Shown here one piece after another: positions 1 to 7,227 of a stretch of 64,000 nt of DNA (position 1 is the stretch's first letter; the number at the start of each line of letters is the position of its first letter). Source of the DNA: Micromonospora coerulea (GTDB taxonomy: Bacteria; Actinomycetota; Actinomycetes; Mycobacteriales; Micromonosporaceae); the NCBI RefSeq assembly GCF_016598485.1, contig NZ_JAEMUW010000016.1:1-64000 (forward strand), in the 5' to 3' direction. The notes under the pieces are model-generated. The model was not told the origin of the DNA. It did no database searches and saw only the letters and a list, made by a program, of their open reading frames with translations. Made by a program: the position numbers and the translations under genes.

Positions 1-37
1 GCACGTCCGGACGGCAATCGGGGCCAGCTCGGCGTGA

Positions 38-70
38 CGTTGAGTAGCGCGCGGATCGCGGCAGATCCGG
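38..70 (+). repeat. Cassette-boundary repeat, copy 1
   Basis: This is the best-preserved copy of a direct repeat that recurs through the first 5.4 kb. Its core GATCGCGGCAGATCCGG is preceded by AGCGCGCG. The core contains a small inverted repeat, GGATC-GCGGCA-GATCC. A 22-nt stretch (45-66) is identical to 3778-3799. The upstream part CGTTGAGTAGCGCGCG matches 5405-5420 at 15 of 16 positions. Nothing else in positions 1-246 looks like a gene. Confidence 0.75.
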
Positions 71-246
71 ACATCCGATCGAAGGCCGCCCGCGTGATTC
101 CGGCTTCATGGGCACTGAACACCATGGGCTGCGGTCGGCCGAGTCACGTCCGCCGAGTGCGCCGTTTCCCTCCAACGGGCCAGGGCGTATGCGATCTCCA
201 CTCGCACACCTAAGCTCCTCACGTGTATTTCCTGGAGCGGTCGCGC

Positions 247-1200
247 GTGGATTCTCCGTTCAGCAAGTTGATCTTCCACGTGCCGGAAACGACGGTGCTC
301 GGCTGGTTCCAGCGCGCCTGGCACCACGAGGACCCGGAAGCGCTTCTCAACGCCGAGATCGGCGGCGGCGCCTACGGTTTCGACTCGATCTTCGAGGCGA
401 TCGAGGAGCACCGCCTCCCCTGCCCACAGACCCTCGACGAGCTGCGCGAACTCCTAGACGAGCACCTCTGGGTCGAATCTGACTACCCGATACGCCTCGA
501 CGAGCGCGGGCTGCGGGTGCGTACGAACGACGACGAGGTGGACCTGGCCTACTACTTCCTCGAGGACGAGGCGATCGTCGCCCACCCCGACCGGCTCGCG
601 TACCTCGTAAACGACACTTGGCCGCTGCCGTCCGGCGCCGCCGCGCCCGGCGCGACCTTCACCCCTGACGTGGCGCTCCGCGTCGTCGGCCCACCCGGGC
701 CCGGTCCGGATTCCGTCTACGCCGTCCGCATCACCTGGCAGCACACCGACCACAACGGCACGAACCTGGACCAGCGGGAAGCGACCGTCTTCCCCGGCGT
801 CAACCTGCCCGGACTTGCCGACCACCTACGCGGTATCGCCGATCCCGTGTCCCGGGAACGCTTCGACGCCGACCTGCTGCGCTCCCTCGTCGGACCCGGC
901 GACGAAGGCATCGGCCCCGCCATGGACCGTTACGTCTGCCTCGAACCATACGACTTGTCGATCTTCGGAAAGTGGACCGCACCCAGCCACGAGCAGATCC
1001 TGCAATGGAAGCTGCCGCAGCCACCACCGGAGGCCCGCGTCGCGGTGGATGAGCACCTCGCCCAGGCCGCCCGCTACATCGACGACTTCTTCGGCCACGA
1101 GCAACTGTTCCTCTTCGACACGCAATGGGCCGCCGCCCACCCCGACCTGGCGCTGTCCCTCCTCCGCTATGCCACCCACTGGGACCCGTTTGCGCCGTGA
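247..1200 (+). CDS. Hypothetical protein, 317 aa
   Basis: This gene is not assigned to a family. The product is acidic and soluble, with no signal peptide, membrane segment or recognisable catalytic motif. It is rich in aromatic residues and contains stretches such as DEVDLAYYFLEDE and FDDFFGHEQ-like acidic/aromatic clusters. GTG at 247 is preferred because GGAG lies about 9 nt upstream; GTG at 223 in the same frame is the alternative but lacks a clear ribosome site. Boundary repeats lie on both sides (38-70 and a degenerate copy at 1310-1322), so it sits alone in its cassette-like unit. The function is unknown. Confidence 0.7.
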   Translation: MDSPFSKLIFHVPETTVLGWFQRAWHHEDPEALLNAEIGGGAYGFDSIFEAIEEHRLPCPQTLDELRELLDEHLWVESDYPIRLDERGLRVRTNDDEVDLAYYFLEDEAIVAHPDRLAYLVNDTWPLPSGAAAPGATFTPDVALRVVGPPGPGPDSVYAVRITWQHTDHNGTNLDQREATVFPGVNLPGLADHLRGIADPVSRERFDADLLRSLVGPGDEGIGPAMDRYVCLEPYDLSIFGKWTAPSHEQILQWKLPQPPPEARVAVDEHLAQAARYIDDFFGHEQLFLFDTQWAAAHPDLALSLLRYATHWDPFAP

Positions 1201-1309
1201 CGGGTTTCCGAACACTCAGTTGCGTCACGGGCTCCTGGCCGCCCGAATAGGTTCACCCCGGAGGCGGGGACTGAACTTGCCCCATCCGCTCCTCGGCATG
1301 AAGGCGCTC

Positions 1310-1322
1310 CGTGGCAGATCCG
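1310..1322 (+). repeat. Degenerate boundary repeat, candidate copy
   Basis: CGTGGCAGATCCG matches the repeat core CGCGGCAGATCCG at 12 of 13 positions. The upstream half of the repeat is not conserved. It falls where a boundary is expected, between the 317-aa gene and the convergent DUF4240 gene. Confidence 0.4.
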
Positions 1323-1332
1323 CTTGACGCGA

Positions 1333-1866
1333 CTAATCCATGAAGAGCGCGGCGAGCCTCGGCAGACGCCGACGGACCTCGCCGTCGTCCTCGAAGTCCC
1401 AGCCCTGGCCGAGCTCCGGGTATCTACCAGTGACCGCACTGGGCAGCTCCATGCTCCCTGATACGACCGCGTATGCGTCCCATACGACGCCATACATGGA
1501 TTCGCATTCAAGATCGAACCCGCCGTCGACCGCAACGCGTTGGACCACCGGCAGGTCGGCGAGCGTATCCGGGTCTGCCACAGCGCGTTCGAACGACTCA
1601 CGCCCCTGTGTGAGCAGCCAGCCGCGGAAGTACTCGAAGCCGTCGTCGGAGCAACCGCCGTTGATAAGATAGGCCGCCTGCCACAGGTCCCACCCGTACG
1701 ACTGCGCACGCAGATCCCACAGCGGCTGCGCCAGTTCCGCGATCTTGGCGGCCGGCAGGGCAGCCAGCAGCCGCAGTGTCTGCTCGGCGACGTCCTCGGC
1801 GTCCAAGGGGTCGGCCGCAGACTCCCGTGCCTTCGCCACCACGTTCCAGAACTCGTCAACACTCAT
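1333..1866 (-). CDS. DUF4240 domain protein
   Basis: The 177-aa product begins MSVDEFWNVVAKARE and continues with a helical segment and the block YLINGGCSDDGFEYFRGWLLTQGRE. This is the hallmark of the DUF4240 family, which usually starts with the (M)D-x-x-FW motif and keeps GGCSDD..YFR..L..QG. The family has no established biochemical role. Many members are lone soluble proteins near toxin-immunity genes in actinobacteria, but immunity function here would be a guess. It is the only minus-strand gene in the left half of the repeat array, lying between the degenerate repeat at 1310 and the copy at 1971. Confidence 0.85.
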   Translation of the reverse strand: MSVDEFWNVVAKARESAADPLDAEDVAEQTLRLLAALPAAKIAELAQPLWDLRAQSYGWDLWQAAYLINGGCSDDGFEYFRGWLLTQGRESFERAVADPDTLADLPVVQRVAVDGGFDLECESMYGVVWDAYAVVSGSMELPSAVTGRYPELGQGWDFEDDGEVRRRLPRLAALFMD

Positions 1867-1970
1867 GACGCGGGAGTATGGCAGCGGTCTCCGACTTCGC
1901 CGCCCACCATTCGCCGTCGTGCCCGGTGCCTGACCGCCCGTCTAGCGCACGGAGCCCTGGAAGATGAGCT

Positions 1971-1987
1971 GATCGCGGCAGATCCGG
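1971..1987 (+). repeat. Cassette-boundary repeat, copy 2
   Basis: GATCGCGGCAGATCCGG is an exact match to copy 1, and the match extends one further base. A separated TAGCGCACGG at 1943-1952 looks like the left half of the repeat displaced by an insertion of about 18 nt. It ends 29 nt before the start codon of the barstar-like gene. Confidence 0.75.
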
Positions 1988-2016
1988 ATGTTGTGGGTCG
2001 CGCCCATACTTGCATC

Positions 2017-2436
2017 GTGACCAACCAGAGCGATGCCCTCCCCGTGCTTGTCATCGACGGAGCCTCGTTCGTCGACTTCGCCGGCTTCGTACGCGAGTTC
2101 TCGCAACTGCTTTGTCACGGCACCTGGAACGGAAACCTCGATGCCTTCAACGACATCCTCCGAGGAGGCTTCGGCACTCCGGAGACCGGATGGGTACTCA
2201 GGTGGGTCAACTCTGACTCGTCCAAGGTCGCGCTCGGTTATGACGCGACCGTCCGATGGCTGGAGCAGATCCTCCTCACCTGCCACCCATCGCACCGCGC
2301 GAACATCGAGGCCAGGGTCAGCAACGCGCAGCGTGGCCAAGGGCAGACGCTGTTCGACATGATCGTAGAGATCATCCACGACCACGGCCCAGGCGGCAGC
2401 GAATCCGAGGACGGCATCATCCTCGAGTTGCCCTAA
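2017..2436 (+). CDS. Barstar-like (barnase inhibitor family) protein
   Basis: The 139-aa product resembles barstar-fold inhibitors. A beta strand (VLVIDGASF) is followed by a helix (VDFAGFVREFSQLL), then WNGNLDAFNDILRGGFG. This matches the barstar order of strand, helix and W-x-G-N-L-D-A-x-x-D, where acidic residues bind the RNase. A longer C-terminal helix and strand follow. Known family members neutralise barnase-type secreted RNases; no barnase-like gene is adjacent, so this would be an orphan immunity gene. GTG at 2017 is chosen because homology begins shortly after it and the upstream in-frame region overlaps the opposite-strand DUF4240 gene. The unit is bounded by repeats at 1971 and 2530. 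Confidence 0.75.
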   Translation: MTNQSDALPVLVIDGASFVDFAGFVREFSQLLCHGTWNGNLDAFNDILRGGFGTPETGWVLRWVNSDSSKVALGYDATVRWLEQILLTCHPSHRANIEARVSNAQRGQGQTLFDMIVEIIHDHGPGGSESEDGIILELP

Positions 2437-2529
2437 CCGTAGGGTGGATAAACCGAACCCCTGACCGTTGCCGCCGGACCCGAGCAGCATCCGCTCACCA
2501 GGTCCACGCCTCCGCCGGCCACGACTCCC

Positions 2530-2557
2530 AGCGACGCGCGAATCGCGGCAGATCCGG
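2530..2557 (+). repeat. Cassette-boundary repeat, copy 3
   Basis: AGCGACGCGCGAATCGCGGC, continuing to AGATCCGG, aligns with copy 1. ATCGCGGCAGATCCGG is identical over 16 nt, and there is a 3-nt insertion in the AGCGCGCG half. It lies about 95 nt after one gene and 86 nt before the next. Confidence 0.7.
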
Positions 2558-2642
2558 GCACGCGATCTTGGTGCCTCGTATCTGTGGCGAGGGAGACCTT
2601 TTTCATCGACATTGGTCGTGGGCGGGTCGGTAGGGTCGCGCG

Positions 2643-3644
2643 GTGAGCAGCTTCCCCGCCCAGGCCGACCGGGTCCGTGATGCCGAGCTGCCGGTGCGAC
2701 GCCGGCTGCTCGCTTTGCGTGAATGCGCTCTGCGCTTCCCGCCATACGGGTTCCGCGCCACCTGGCATCACTTGGTGGTCAACGCCGGCCTGCCGGTGCG
2801 TTTGGAAGAAGATCCCGACTCACTGCTGCGCGCCGTTCAAGAGCTTGAGGAGGCACGGCAGCTTTGGCTCGCCGAGGCACAGACCTTCAAGGCGCGGCGT
2901 CGGCAGGAGAAGGGAGCGGGCCGGCGGGAGCCGCGTCCGAACGAGGGGTGGCATACCTGGGCGGGCTGGTTGGCTTTCTGCCCAGATCCGGAGGTACACC
3001 CACGGGAGCGCCTCGCGACCGTAGTGCACCGCCTGATCGTCGCGTACCGTTCCGAGGCCGCGCCTTCGGCAGTATGCCCGGCCTGCGGTGCCCTGCGCCC
3101 GTCCCCGCCGTGCCCGAGCTGCGGGGCGTATCCCTCGAGCCCGGCAGGCGTCCGGGCGTCCGAAGGGCCCGACACCGGGTTTCGTTGGCAACAGATCTGG
3201 CATCGCGCCGTGCGGCGGGAGGCGACGGTCGGAGGTGGTCACATCACCGACTTCCGGACAGAGTTCACGCCCACCAGCGAGGACCGGTTGTTCGGAATAC
3301 TGCAGGTCTACGTACGTGGCGTTCCGCTCGGCGACGGAACAACCACCGCCCTTCATCCCCATTTCCTGAATCTGCGGGGCCTGTGCGCCGCGGCTGAGCT
3401 GCCCGGCTCGCGGGGACCGGAGCCGCTGAGCCTCGGCGACACGTTCGACCATCTGGAGATGAGCCTAGAGACCAGCGAGAGAGACGTGATCTTCACTTTC
3501 GTCACGCGCCCGGAGCGGGGTGACCCACCGCCATGGGCGCCGCGGGCGGGCGCCACGATGCGGTTGATGGTGCGGCGGTCGGACGTGGTCAATGCTTGGC
3601 GCGAGGCAGAACCGCAGTTCCGCCAGTTCCTGAGCTGGCTCTAG
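2643..3644 (+). CDS. Hypothetical protein with zinc-ribbon-like motif, 333 aa
   Basis: The N-terminal part (about residues 1-90) is helical and basic. The middle carries CPACG and CPSCG (about residues 143-160), spaced like a four-cysteine zinc ribbon. The C-terminal 160 residues look like a mixed alpha/beta domain. No enzymatic motif is recognised, so a nucleic-acid or protein-binding role is only inferred from the zinc ribbon. GTG at 2643 is the first plausible start, 86 nt after repeat copy 3. The next repeat follows 134 nt after the stop. Function unknown. Confidence 0.65.
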   Translation: MSSFPAQADRVRDAELPVRRRLLALRECALRFPPYGFRATWHHLVVNAGLPVRLEEDPDSLLRAVQELEEARQLWLAEAQTFKARRRQEKGAGRREPRPNEGWHTWAGWLAFCPDPEVHPRERLATVVHRLIVAYRSEAAPSAVCPACGALRPSPPCPSCGAYPSSPAGVRASEGPDTGFRWQQIWHRAVRREATVGGGHITDFRTEFTPTSEDRLFGILQVYVRGVPLGDGTTTALHPHFLNLRGLCAAAELPGSRGPEPLSLGDTFDHLEMSLETSERDVIFTFVTRPERGDPPPWAPRAGATMRLMVRRSDVVNAWREAEPQFRQFLSWL

Positions 3645-3777
3645 TGCCTACCTTTGACCTATTTCCGCTGGCGAAGGTCTTGTCACTGGGTAGCTCACCT
3701 AAGGATTACCCCTCCGGGCGACGCACCCAACTCGGCATGTGCGCATGGCGGCCGAGTCAGCACTTCGTAACGCCGCC

Positions 3778-3799
3778 TAGCGCGCGGATCGCGGCAGAT
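3778..3799 (+). repeat. Cassette-boundary repeat, copy 4, inside a larger hairpin
   Basis: These 22 nt are identical to positions 45-66 of copy 1, including GATCGCGGCAGAT. The copy lies in a longer imperfect inverted repeat. CGCC..CTAGCGCGC on the left (3771-3785) can pair with GCGCGCCCGCTAGTGGCG on the right (about 3801-3818). Confidence 0.75.
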
Positions 3800-3892
3800 G
3801 AGCGCGCCCGCTAGTGGCGCCGTTCGGCCGGCCAGGACCCGAGGCGGGATATTTCTTGACTCTCGACCCGGTCGAGGGCTGACCCTTCCTGG

Positions 3893-4336
3893 GTGACGTC
3901 TGAAGAGCGCGACCAACGATCAGTCCCTCTCGCGATTGACCTGGAGATGCTGCGGCCGGTACTGCGCGGCGGCTGGGGAGCGGATACCTGCGACCCGCAC
4001 GATGTGCAGGATTGGCACGCCGGCAACGCAGCCCGTGGTCAATGCGGGGTGACTGCCTTGATCATTCAGGACCTGCTCGGCGGAGAGCTGATCCTCGGCG
4101 AGGTCCTCGCCGGAGACGCCAAGGTCGGCTACCACTACTGGAATCGATTGGCCGACGGCCGCGAGGTCGACCTGACAGCTGACCAGTTCCAGCCACCGGA
4201 AGTCGTTGTCGGCGGTCAAGTCCAGCAACGCCCGCCGGGCCCACCTCGGCGATGCCGCCAGCAGTACGAGATCCTGCGGGACCGCGTCTTCGCAGCCCTC
4301 TACGGCGGCGATCCAACGCAATCCACGCAACCGTGA
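3893..4336 (+). CDS. YunG-like protein
   Basis: The 147-aa product resembles the small cysteine-containing family named after Bacillus YunG. It has GQCGVTALIIQDLLGGELILGEV, then GYHYWNRLADGREVDLTADQF. The conserved Cys, the HYWN histidine and the DLT-x-x-QF aspartate recall a papain-like or NlpC-like arrangement, but activity has not been established for the family. The gene begins at GTG 3893, 94 nt after repeat copy 4, and ends 18 nt before copy 5, so it is a self-contained unit. It lacks a signal peptide and is predicted cytosolic. Confidence 0.7.
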   Translation: MTSEERDQRSVPLAIDLEMLRPVLRGGWGADTCDPHDVQDWHAGNAARGQCGVTALIIQDLLGGELILGEVLAGDAKVGYHYWNRLADGREVDLTADQFQPPEVVVGGQVQQRPPGPPRRCRQQYEILRDRVFAALYGGDPTQSTQP

Positions 4337-4353
4337 CGGCCGGCGAACAGGCC

Positions 4354-4379
4354 GAGCGCACGAACGGCGGCAGGTCCGC
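4354..4379 (+). repeat. Cassette-boundary repeat, copy 5 (diverged)
   Basis: AGCGCACGAACGGCGGCAGG followed by TCCG aligns without gaps to copy 1, with about five mismatches. It occupies most of the gap between the YunG-like stop (4336) and the Nudix start (4398). Confidence 0.6.
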
Positions 4380-4397
4380 ATGGCTCAGGATGTGCCC

Positions 4398-4814
4398 ATG
4401 ACGATCTCCGCTGACGACTCCGGTCCGGTCCGGATTGTGACGGCCGTTCTTCGCGACGGCGATCGGGTGTTGCTGTGTCATCGAAGCGCCGGACGCCGTT
4501 GGTATCCCGACGTGTGGGACCTTCCGGGCGGTCATGTTGAGGAGGGGGAGGATCCGAAAGAGAGCCTTGTCCGCGAGCTTCGGGAGGAGTTAGGAATCAC
4601 GGCATCGGAGCCGTCCAGCCCGCCGATGCATGAAATCCGGACCGCGACGTACGACATGCAGATCTGGTTGATCGACAGGTGGACCGGAACGCCCGTCAAC
4701 GCCGCGCCGGACGAGCACGACGCTGTGGCATGGTTCGAGACGTCCGACCTTGACAGCCTGCGTCTCGGCCACGAGTCGTATCTCTCGATGCTCACCGCCG
4801 TGCTCGCCGGGTGA
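4398..4814 (+). CDS. Nudix hydrolase
   Basis: A complete Nudix box GX5EX7REUXEEXGU is present: GGHVEEGEDPKESLVRELREELGI (residues about 39-62), with the metal-binding glutamates in REELG. The family hydrolyses nucleoside diphosphates linked to another group, and mutT-like clean-up of oxidised nucleotides is one common role. The substrate cannot be told from sequence. At 138 aa it is a minimal single-domain member. ATG 4398 is chosen because AGGA lies 8 nt upstream; ATG 4380 is the alternative and would overlap the end of the repeat. The soluble product has no targeting signal. Confidence 0.9.
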   Translation: MTISADDSGPVRIVTAVLRDGDRVLLCHRSAGRRWYPDVWDLPGGHVEEGEDPKESLVRELREELGITASEPSSPPMHEIRTATYDMQIWLIDRWTGTPVNAAPDEHDAVAWFETSDLDSLRLGHESYLSMLTAVLAG

Positions 4815-4903
4815 CGTCGCTCCGGAAGCCAGGGGTGCGCGCTCATCGGCACGAGCGACACCTGATCAAGCGGTGCTGACGACCAAAACGGCACTGCGCG
4901 GGC

Positions 4904-5305
4904 TTAGAGCCGAACCCACTCTCCGAGTCGTTCAGGTGAAGCAGCATCGATGAAGGCGGCGATCGCCGCCGTTGCCTTGGTGACGCTGGAGACGAAGTCA
5001 CCTGAGAACGTGCAGTCGTCGCCGAGCACCGGGACTTCGACGGTTTTCGTCGCGGGCAGCCCGCCATCCCCACAAAGAAGGTGGCAGTCGCCTGGGGATT
5101 TGAACAGGTGCATGACTGCGTAGCCGCCTCTGAACGAGAACGTCAACAGGGGGTAGTCCGCCTCGACGCGGCGTACCTCGGTGTATCCCTCTCCGGCGCT
5201 CGGAAGGTGCTGGAGCCGGGACATGAAGCCGTCGACGTCAGACCGGCTTTCCGTGGAGGCCAGGTCGCCACTTCCAGGATCGGTCGCGATCCATGCCACG
5301 TCCAT
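4904..5305 (-). CDS. Hypothetical protein, possible immunity protein
   Basis: The 133-aa soluble acidic product starts MDVAWIATDPGSGDLAS. It continues with beta-rich stretches (YPLLTFSFRGGYAVMHLF, and later CTFSGDFVSSVTKATAAIAAFID). The overall order of strands followed by a C-terminal helix is similar to Imm1-type immunity proteins of polymorphic toxin systems, but the match is by eye only. ATG 5305 is favoured because GGAG lies 6 nt upstream; an upstream in-frame GTG at 5353 is possible. It is convergent with the Nudix gene, and no clear boundary repeat lies between them (only a weak candidate near 4835). Confidence 0.6.
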   Translation of the reverse strand: MDVAWIATDPGSGDLASTESRSDVDGFMSRLQHLPSAGEGYTEVRRVEADYPLLTFSFRGGYAVMHLFKSPGDCHLLCGDGGLPATKTVEVPVLGDDCTFSGDFVSSVTKATAAIAAFIDAASPERLGEWVRL

Positions 5306-5404
5306 GTGTGTCTCCGGCAGGCGAGTCAACGCGTCGCGCGCAGCGTCGCACACCAGCGCACGGAGACGCTGTCTTCGGCACGGCCGGACGCCGGCCCGAC
5401 CGAG

Positions 5405-5430
5405 CGTTGCGTAGCGCGCGACTCGCGGCT
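5405..5430 (+). repeat. Cassette-boundary repeat, copy 6, next to IS110
   Basis: CGTTGCGTAGCGCGCGACTC followed by GCGGCT aligns with copy 1 (38-63), which shares CGTTG-x-GTAGCGCGCG and CGCGGC. The 3' half is diverged. The non-coding leader of the IS110 element begins immediately after it. Confidence 0.6.
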
Positions 5431-5476
5431 ACTTAGAGACTTGGTCCAGGACCGGTGTCCGGCCAGACTCGGTCCA

Positions 5477-5563
5477 GGTGCCCGGCGAGACGCTCCCACA
5501 TTGCGGCTGCCCACCGGTGTCATTGGTGTGGCTCTCTCATGGCCTGCGGTCTCGCCGGGCACC
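5477..5563 (+). ncRNA. Candidate IS110 bridge RNA region
   Basis: A perfect 15-bp inverted repeat encloses 57 nt: GGTGCCCGGCGAGAC (5477-5491) and GTCTCGCCGGGCACC (5549-5563). It ends 93 nt before the transposase start. IS110-group elements transcribe a structured bridge RNA from exactly this leader position. The enclosed bases would hold the internal loops that specify target and donor. The limits of the RNA and the assignment of the loops are inference. Confidence 0.45.
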
Positions 5564-5656
5564 GCGCGAGGAGTGGCTGGAAAGGGGTTTGTTCTGCTCG
5601 AAGTAGCGGTGCCCTCCTTGTGACAACTCCGTCGAGTTCAGCTAAGGGAGGCGCCG

Positions 5657-6814
5657 ATGAGCGTGATCATCGGGATGGACCCGCACAAGCGTTCGGCCAC
5701 CATCGAGGTCGTCGACGAACGCGGCCGGTTGAAGGCTACGGGCAGGTACGGCACCGACAAGGCTGGCTACGCCGACATGCTCGCGGCCGGTCGCAGCTAT
5801 GCCGATCGGGTCTGGGCGGTGGAGGGCTGCAACGGCATCGGCAAGCACATCGCCCACCGCCTGGTCCACGACGGTGAGACGGTGCTCGACGTGCCCGCGA
5901 AACTGTCGGCGCAGGTGCGGGTGTTCGCCACCGGCAACGGCCGCAAGACCGACCCGGTGGATGCGCACTCGGTGGCGATGGTGGCGCTACACAGCCCGAA
6001 TCTGGTGCAGGTTCAGGTCGACGCGGACCTGCAGGTGATGGGCATCTCGCCGACCGGCGTGACGAGCTGGGCCGCGCCCGAACCCAGACCATCAACCGGC
6101 TGCACCGGCTGCTGCTGGAACTGTTACCCGGCGGGGCGAAGAAGTTCCTGTCCGCGCCACAGGCCCGCGCGTTGATCGCCACGGTCAAACCCCGCGACAT
6201 CGTGGGCAAGACCAGACGCCGCCTCGCCGTCGAGCTGATCAGTGAACTCGAGGGGATCGACAAGAAGATCAAGGCTGCGGAGAAGGACCTCAAGGAACTG
6301 GTGGCCGCCCGCGGCTCTACCCTGATGGAGTTGCACGGCATCGGCCCCTCAGGCGCGGCCCGCCTACTGGCAGACGTCGGGGACATCAGCCGGTTCGCCG
6401 ACCGCGACCGGTTCGCCTCCTGGAACGGCACCGCACCCCTGGACGCCTCCTCCGGCGACCAGAAGCGTCACCGTCTCTCACGCGCCGGCAACCGGCGGAT
6501 CAACCGCACGCTGCACATCATGGCCGTGGTCCAGCTGCGCAACGCAAGGCCGCGCCTACTTCGACGCGAGAAAGGCCGCCGGGAAGACCTCCATGGAAGC
6601 CATGCGCGCCCTCAAACGCCGGCTGTCCAACGTGGTCTACGCGCGCATGGTCGCCGACCAGAGGAAAAGGGATGCGACGGACCCGGGAGGGCAATCGGGG
6701 ACGACTCTGCAATCCAGCGTGACCGACCTGACCCCGGACATCGGCCCTTCGGACAAGCCACTTCCCGGACCCGCCACCAACCACCCTAAACCCTTGGTGT
6801 CAGCGGCGCCTTGA
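5657..6814 (+). pseudogene. IS110-family transposase, two frameshifts
   Basis: The N-terminal DEDD/RuvC-like domain is clear: MSVIIGMDPHK, WAVEGCNG and DPVDAH supply the acidic residues. The C-terminal Tnp_20 domain is also clear: LHGIGPSGAARLLADVGD, SWNGTAPLDASSGDQKRHRL and AGNRRINRTLH. The reading frame breaks twice. Near 6046-6050 one base is missing where ILADRRDELG would be expected; the frame resumes at DELGRARTQTINRLHRLLLE. Near 6543-6547 a few bases are missing between QLRNA and RAYFDARKAAGKTS. The full-length product would be about 385-400 aa, normal for the family. As read, no functional transposase would be made. Confidence 0.9.
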
Positions 6815-6956
6815 CATAAAGGGGTGCCATGAGAGTGCGCCTGATCAAGCGTCGTCGTCACTCTGCACCAAGCCCGCACCAGCCACTACCGCCAATCACG
6901 GCTACCCGCCATGACCGCCGTTGCAGAATGAAGGCGGCCGCTAACTCACTCGGCAG

Positions 6957-7142
6957 CTACTTCTCCGGGGTGCCCGGACCAACCTCGCCGCGCTTCAGGT
7001 GCTCGGCGTTGCGGTCGGCTTCGCTGTGTGCATGCGCCGCCGCGGTGCCCGGGTCGGCGGTTCGGCGTCCTTCGGCGTCCTGATACACCTCGCCGCTCTC
7101 AAGCGCTTGCTCCTCCTGCCGCCGACTCTCGGGTGTTGTCAT
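6957..7142 (-). CDS. Small acidic hypothetical protein, 61 aa
   Basis: The product begins MTTPESRRQEEQALESGEVY and is very hydrophilic, rich in Glu, Arg and Ala, with no hydrophobic core, and ends in a Gly/Pro-rich tail. Codon use has the strong third-position G+C of real actinobacterial genes. AGGTGG lies just upstream of ATG 7142. It sits between two transposon relics. The function is unknown; proteins of this composition are often intrinsically disordered. Confidence 0.55.
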   Translation of the reverse strand: MTTPESRRQEEQALESGEVYQDAEGRRTADPGTAAAHAHSEADRNAEHLKRGEVGPGTPEK

Positions 7143-7227
7143 GACCACCTAATTACCCTGCACTTGCGCCAGCAAACAGCCGCAACAGCGACCACATCAG
7201 ACTTACCGTACCGAACAAAATTAAGCA

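Larger units (their letters stand above)
5436..6840 (+). mobile_element. IS110-family insertion sequence, degenerate
   Basis: The element consists of about 220 nt of non-coding leader, a frameshifted transposase and a short right end. The order of a long leader before the transposase fits the IS110 group, whose leader encodes the bridge RNA. The exact ends cannot be fixed because this group lacks terminal inverted repeats; the limits given are approximate. The left end abuts boundary repeat copy 6. No second intact copy is present in the window to supply transposase in trans. Confidence 0.75.

Noticed and set aside
38..44. GTTGAGT in repeat copy 1 fits the GTTRRRY core of integron attC sites
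   Set aside because: The other copies do not keep this heptamer or its partner RYYYAAC, so the repeats cannot be called canonical attC sites.
4861..6851. 12-nt direct repeat CCTGATCAAGCG at 4861-4872 and 6840-6851, as if bounding a mobile unit
   Set aside because: A 12-nt match is expected many times by chance in 64 kb, and the left copy lies between intact genes well before the IS110 leader.
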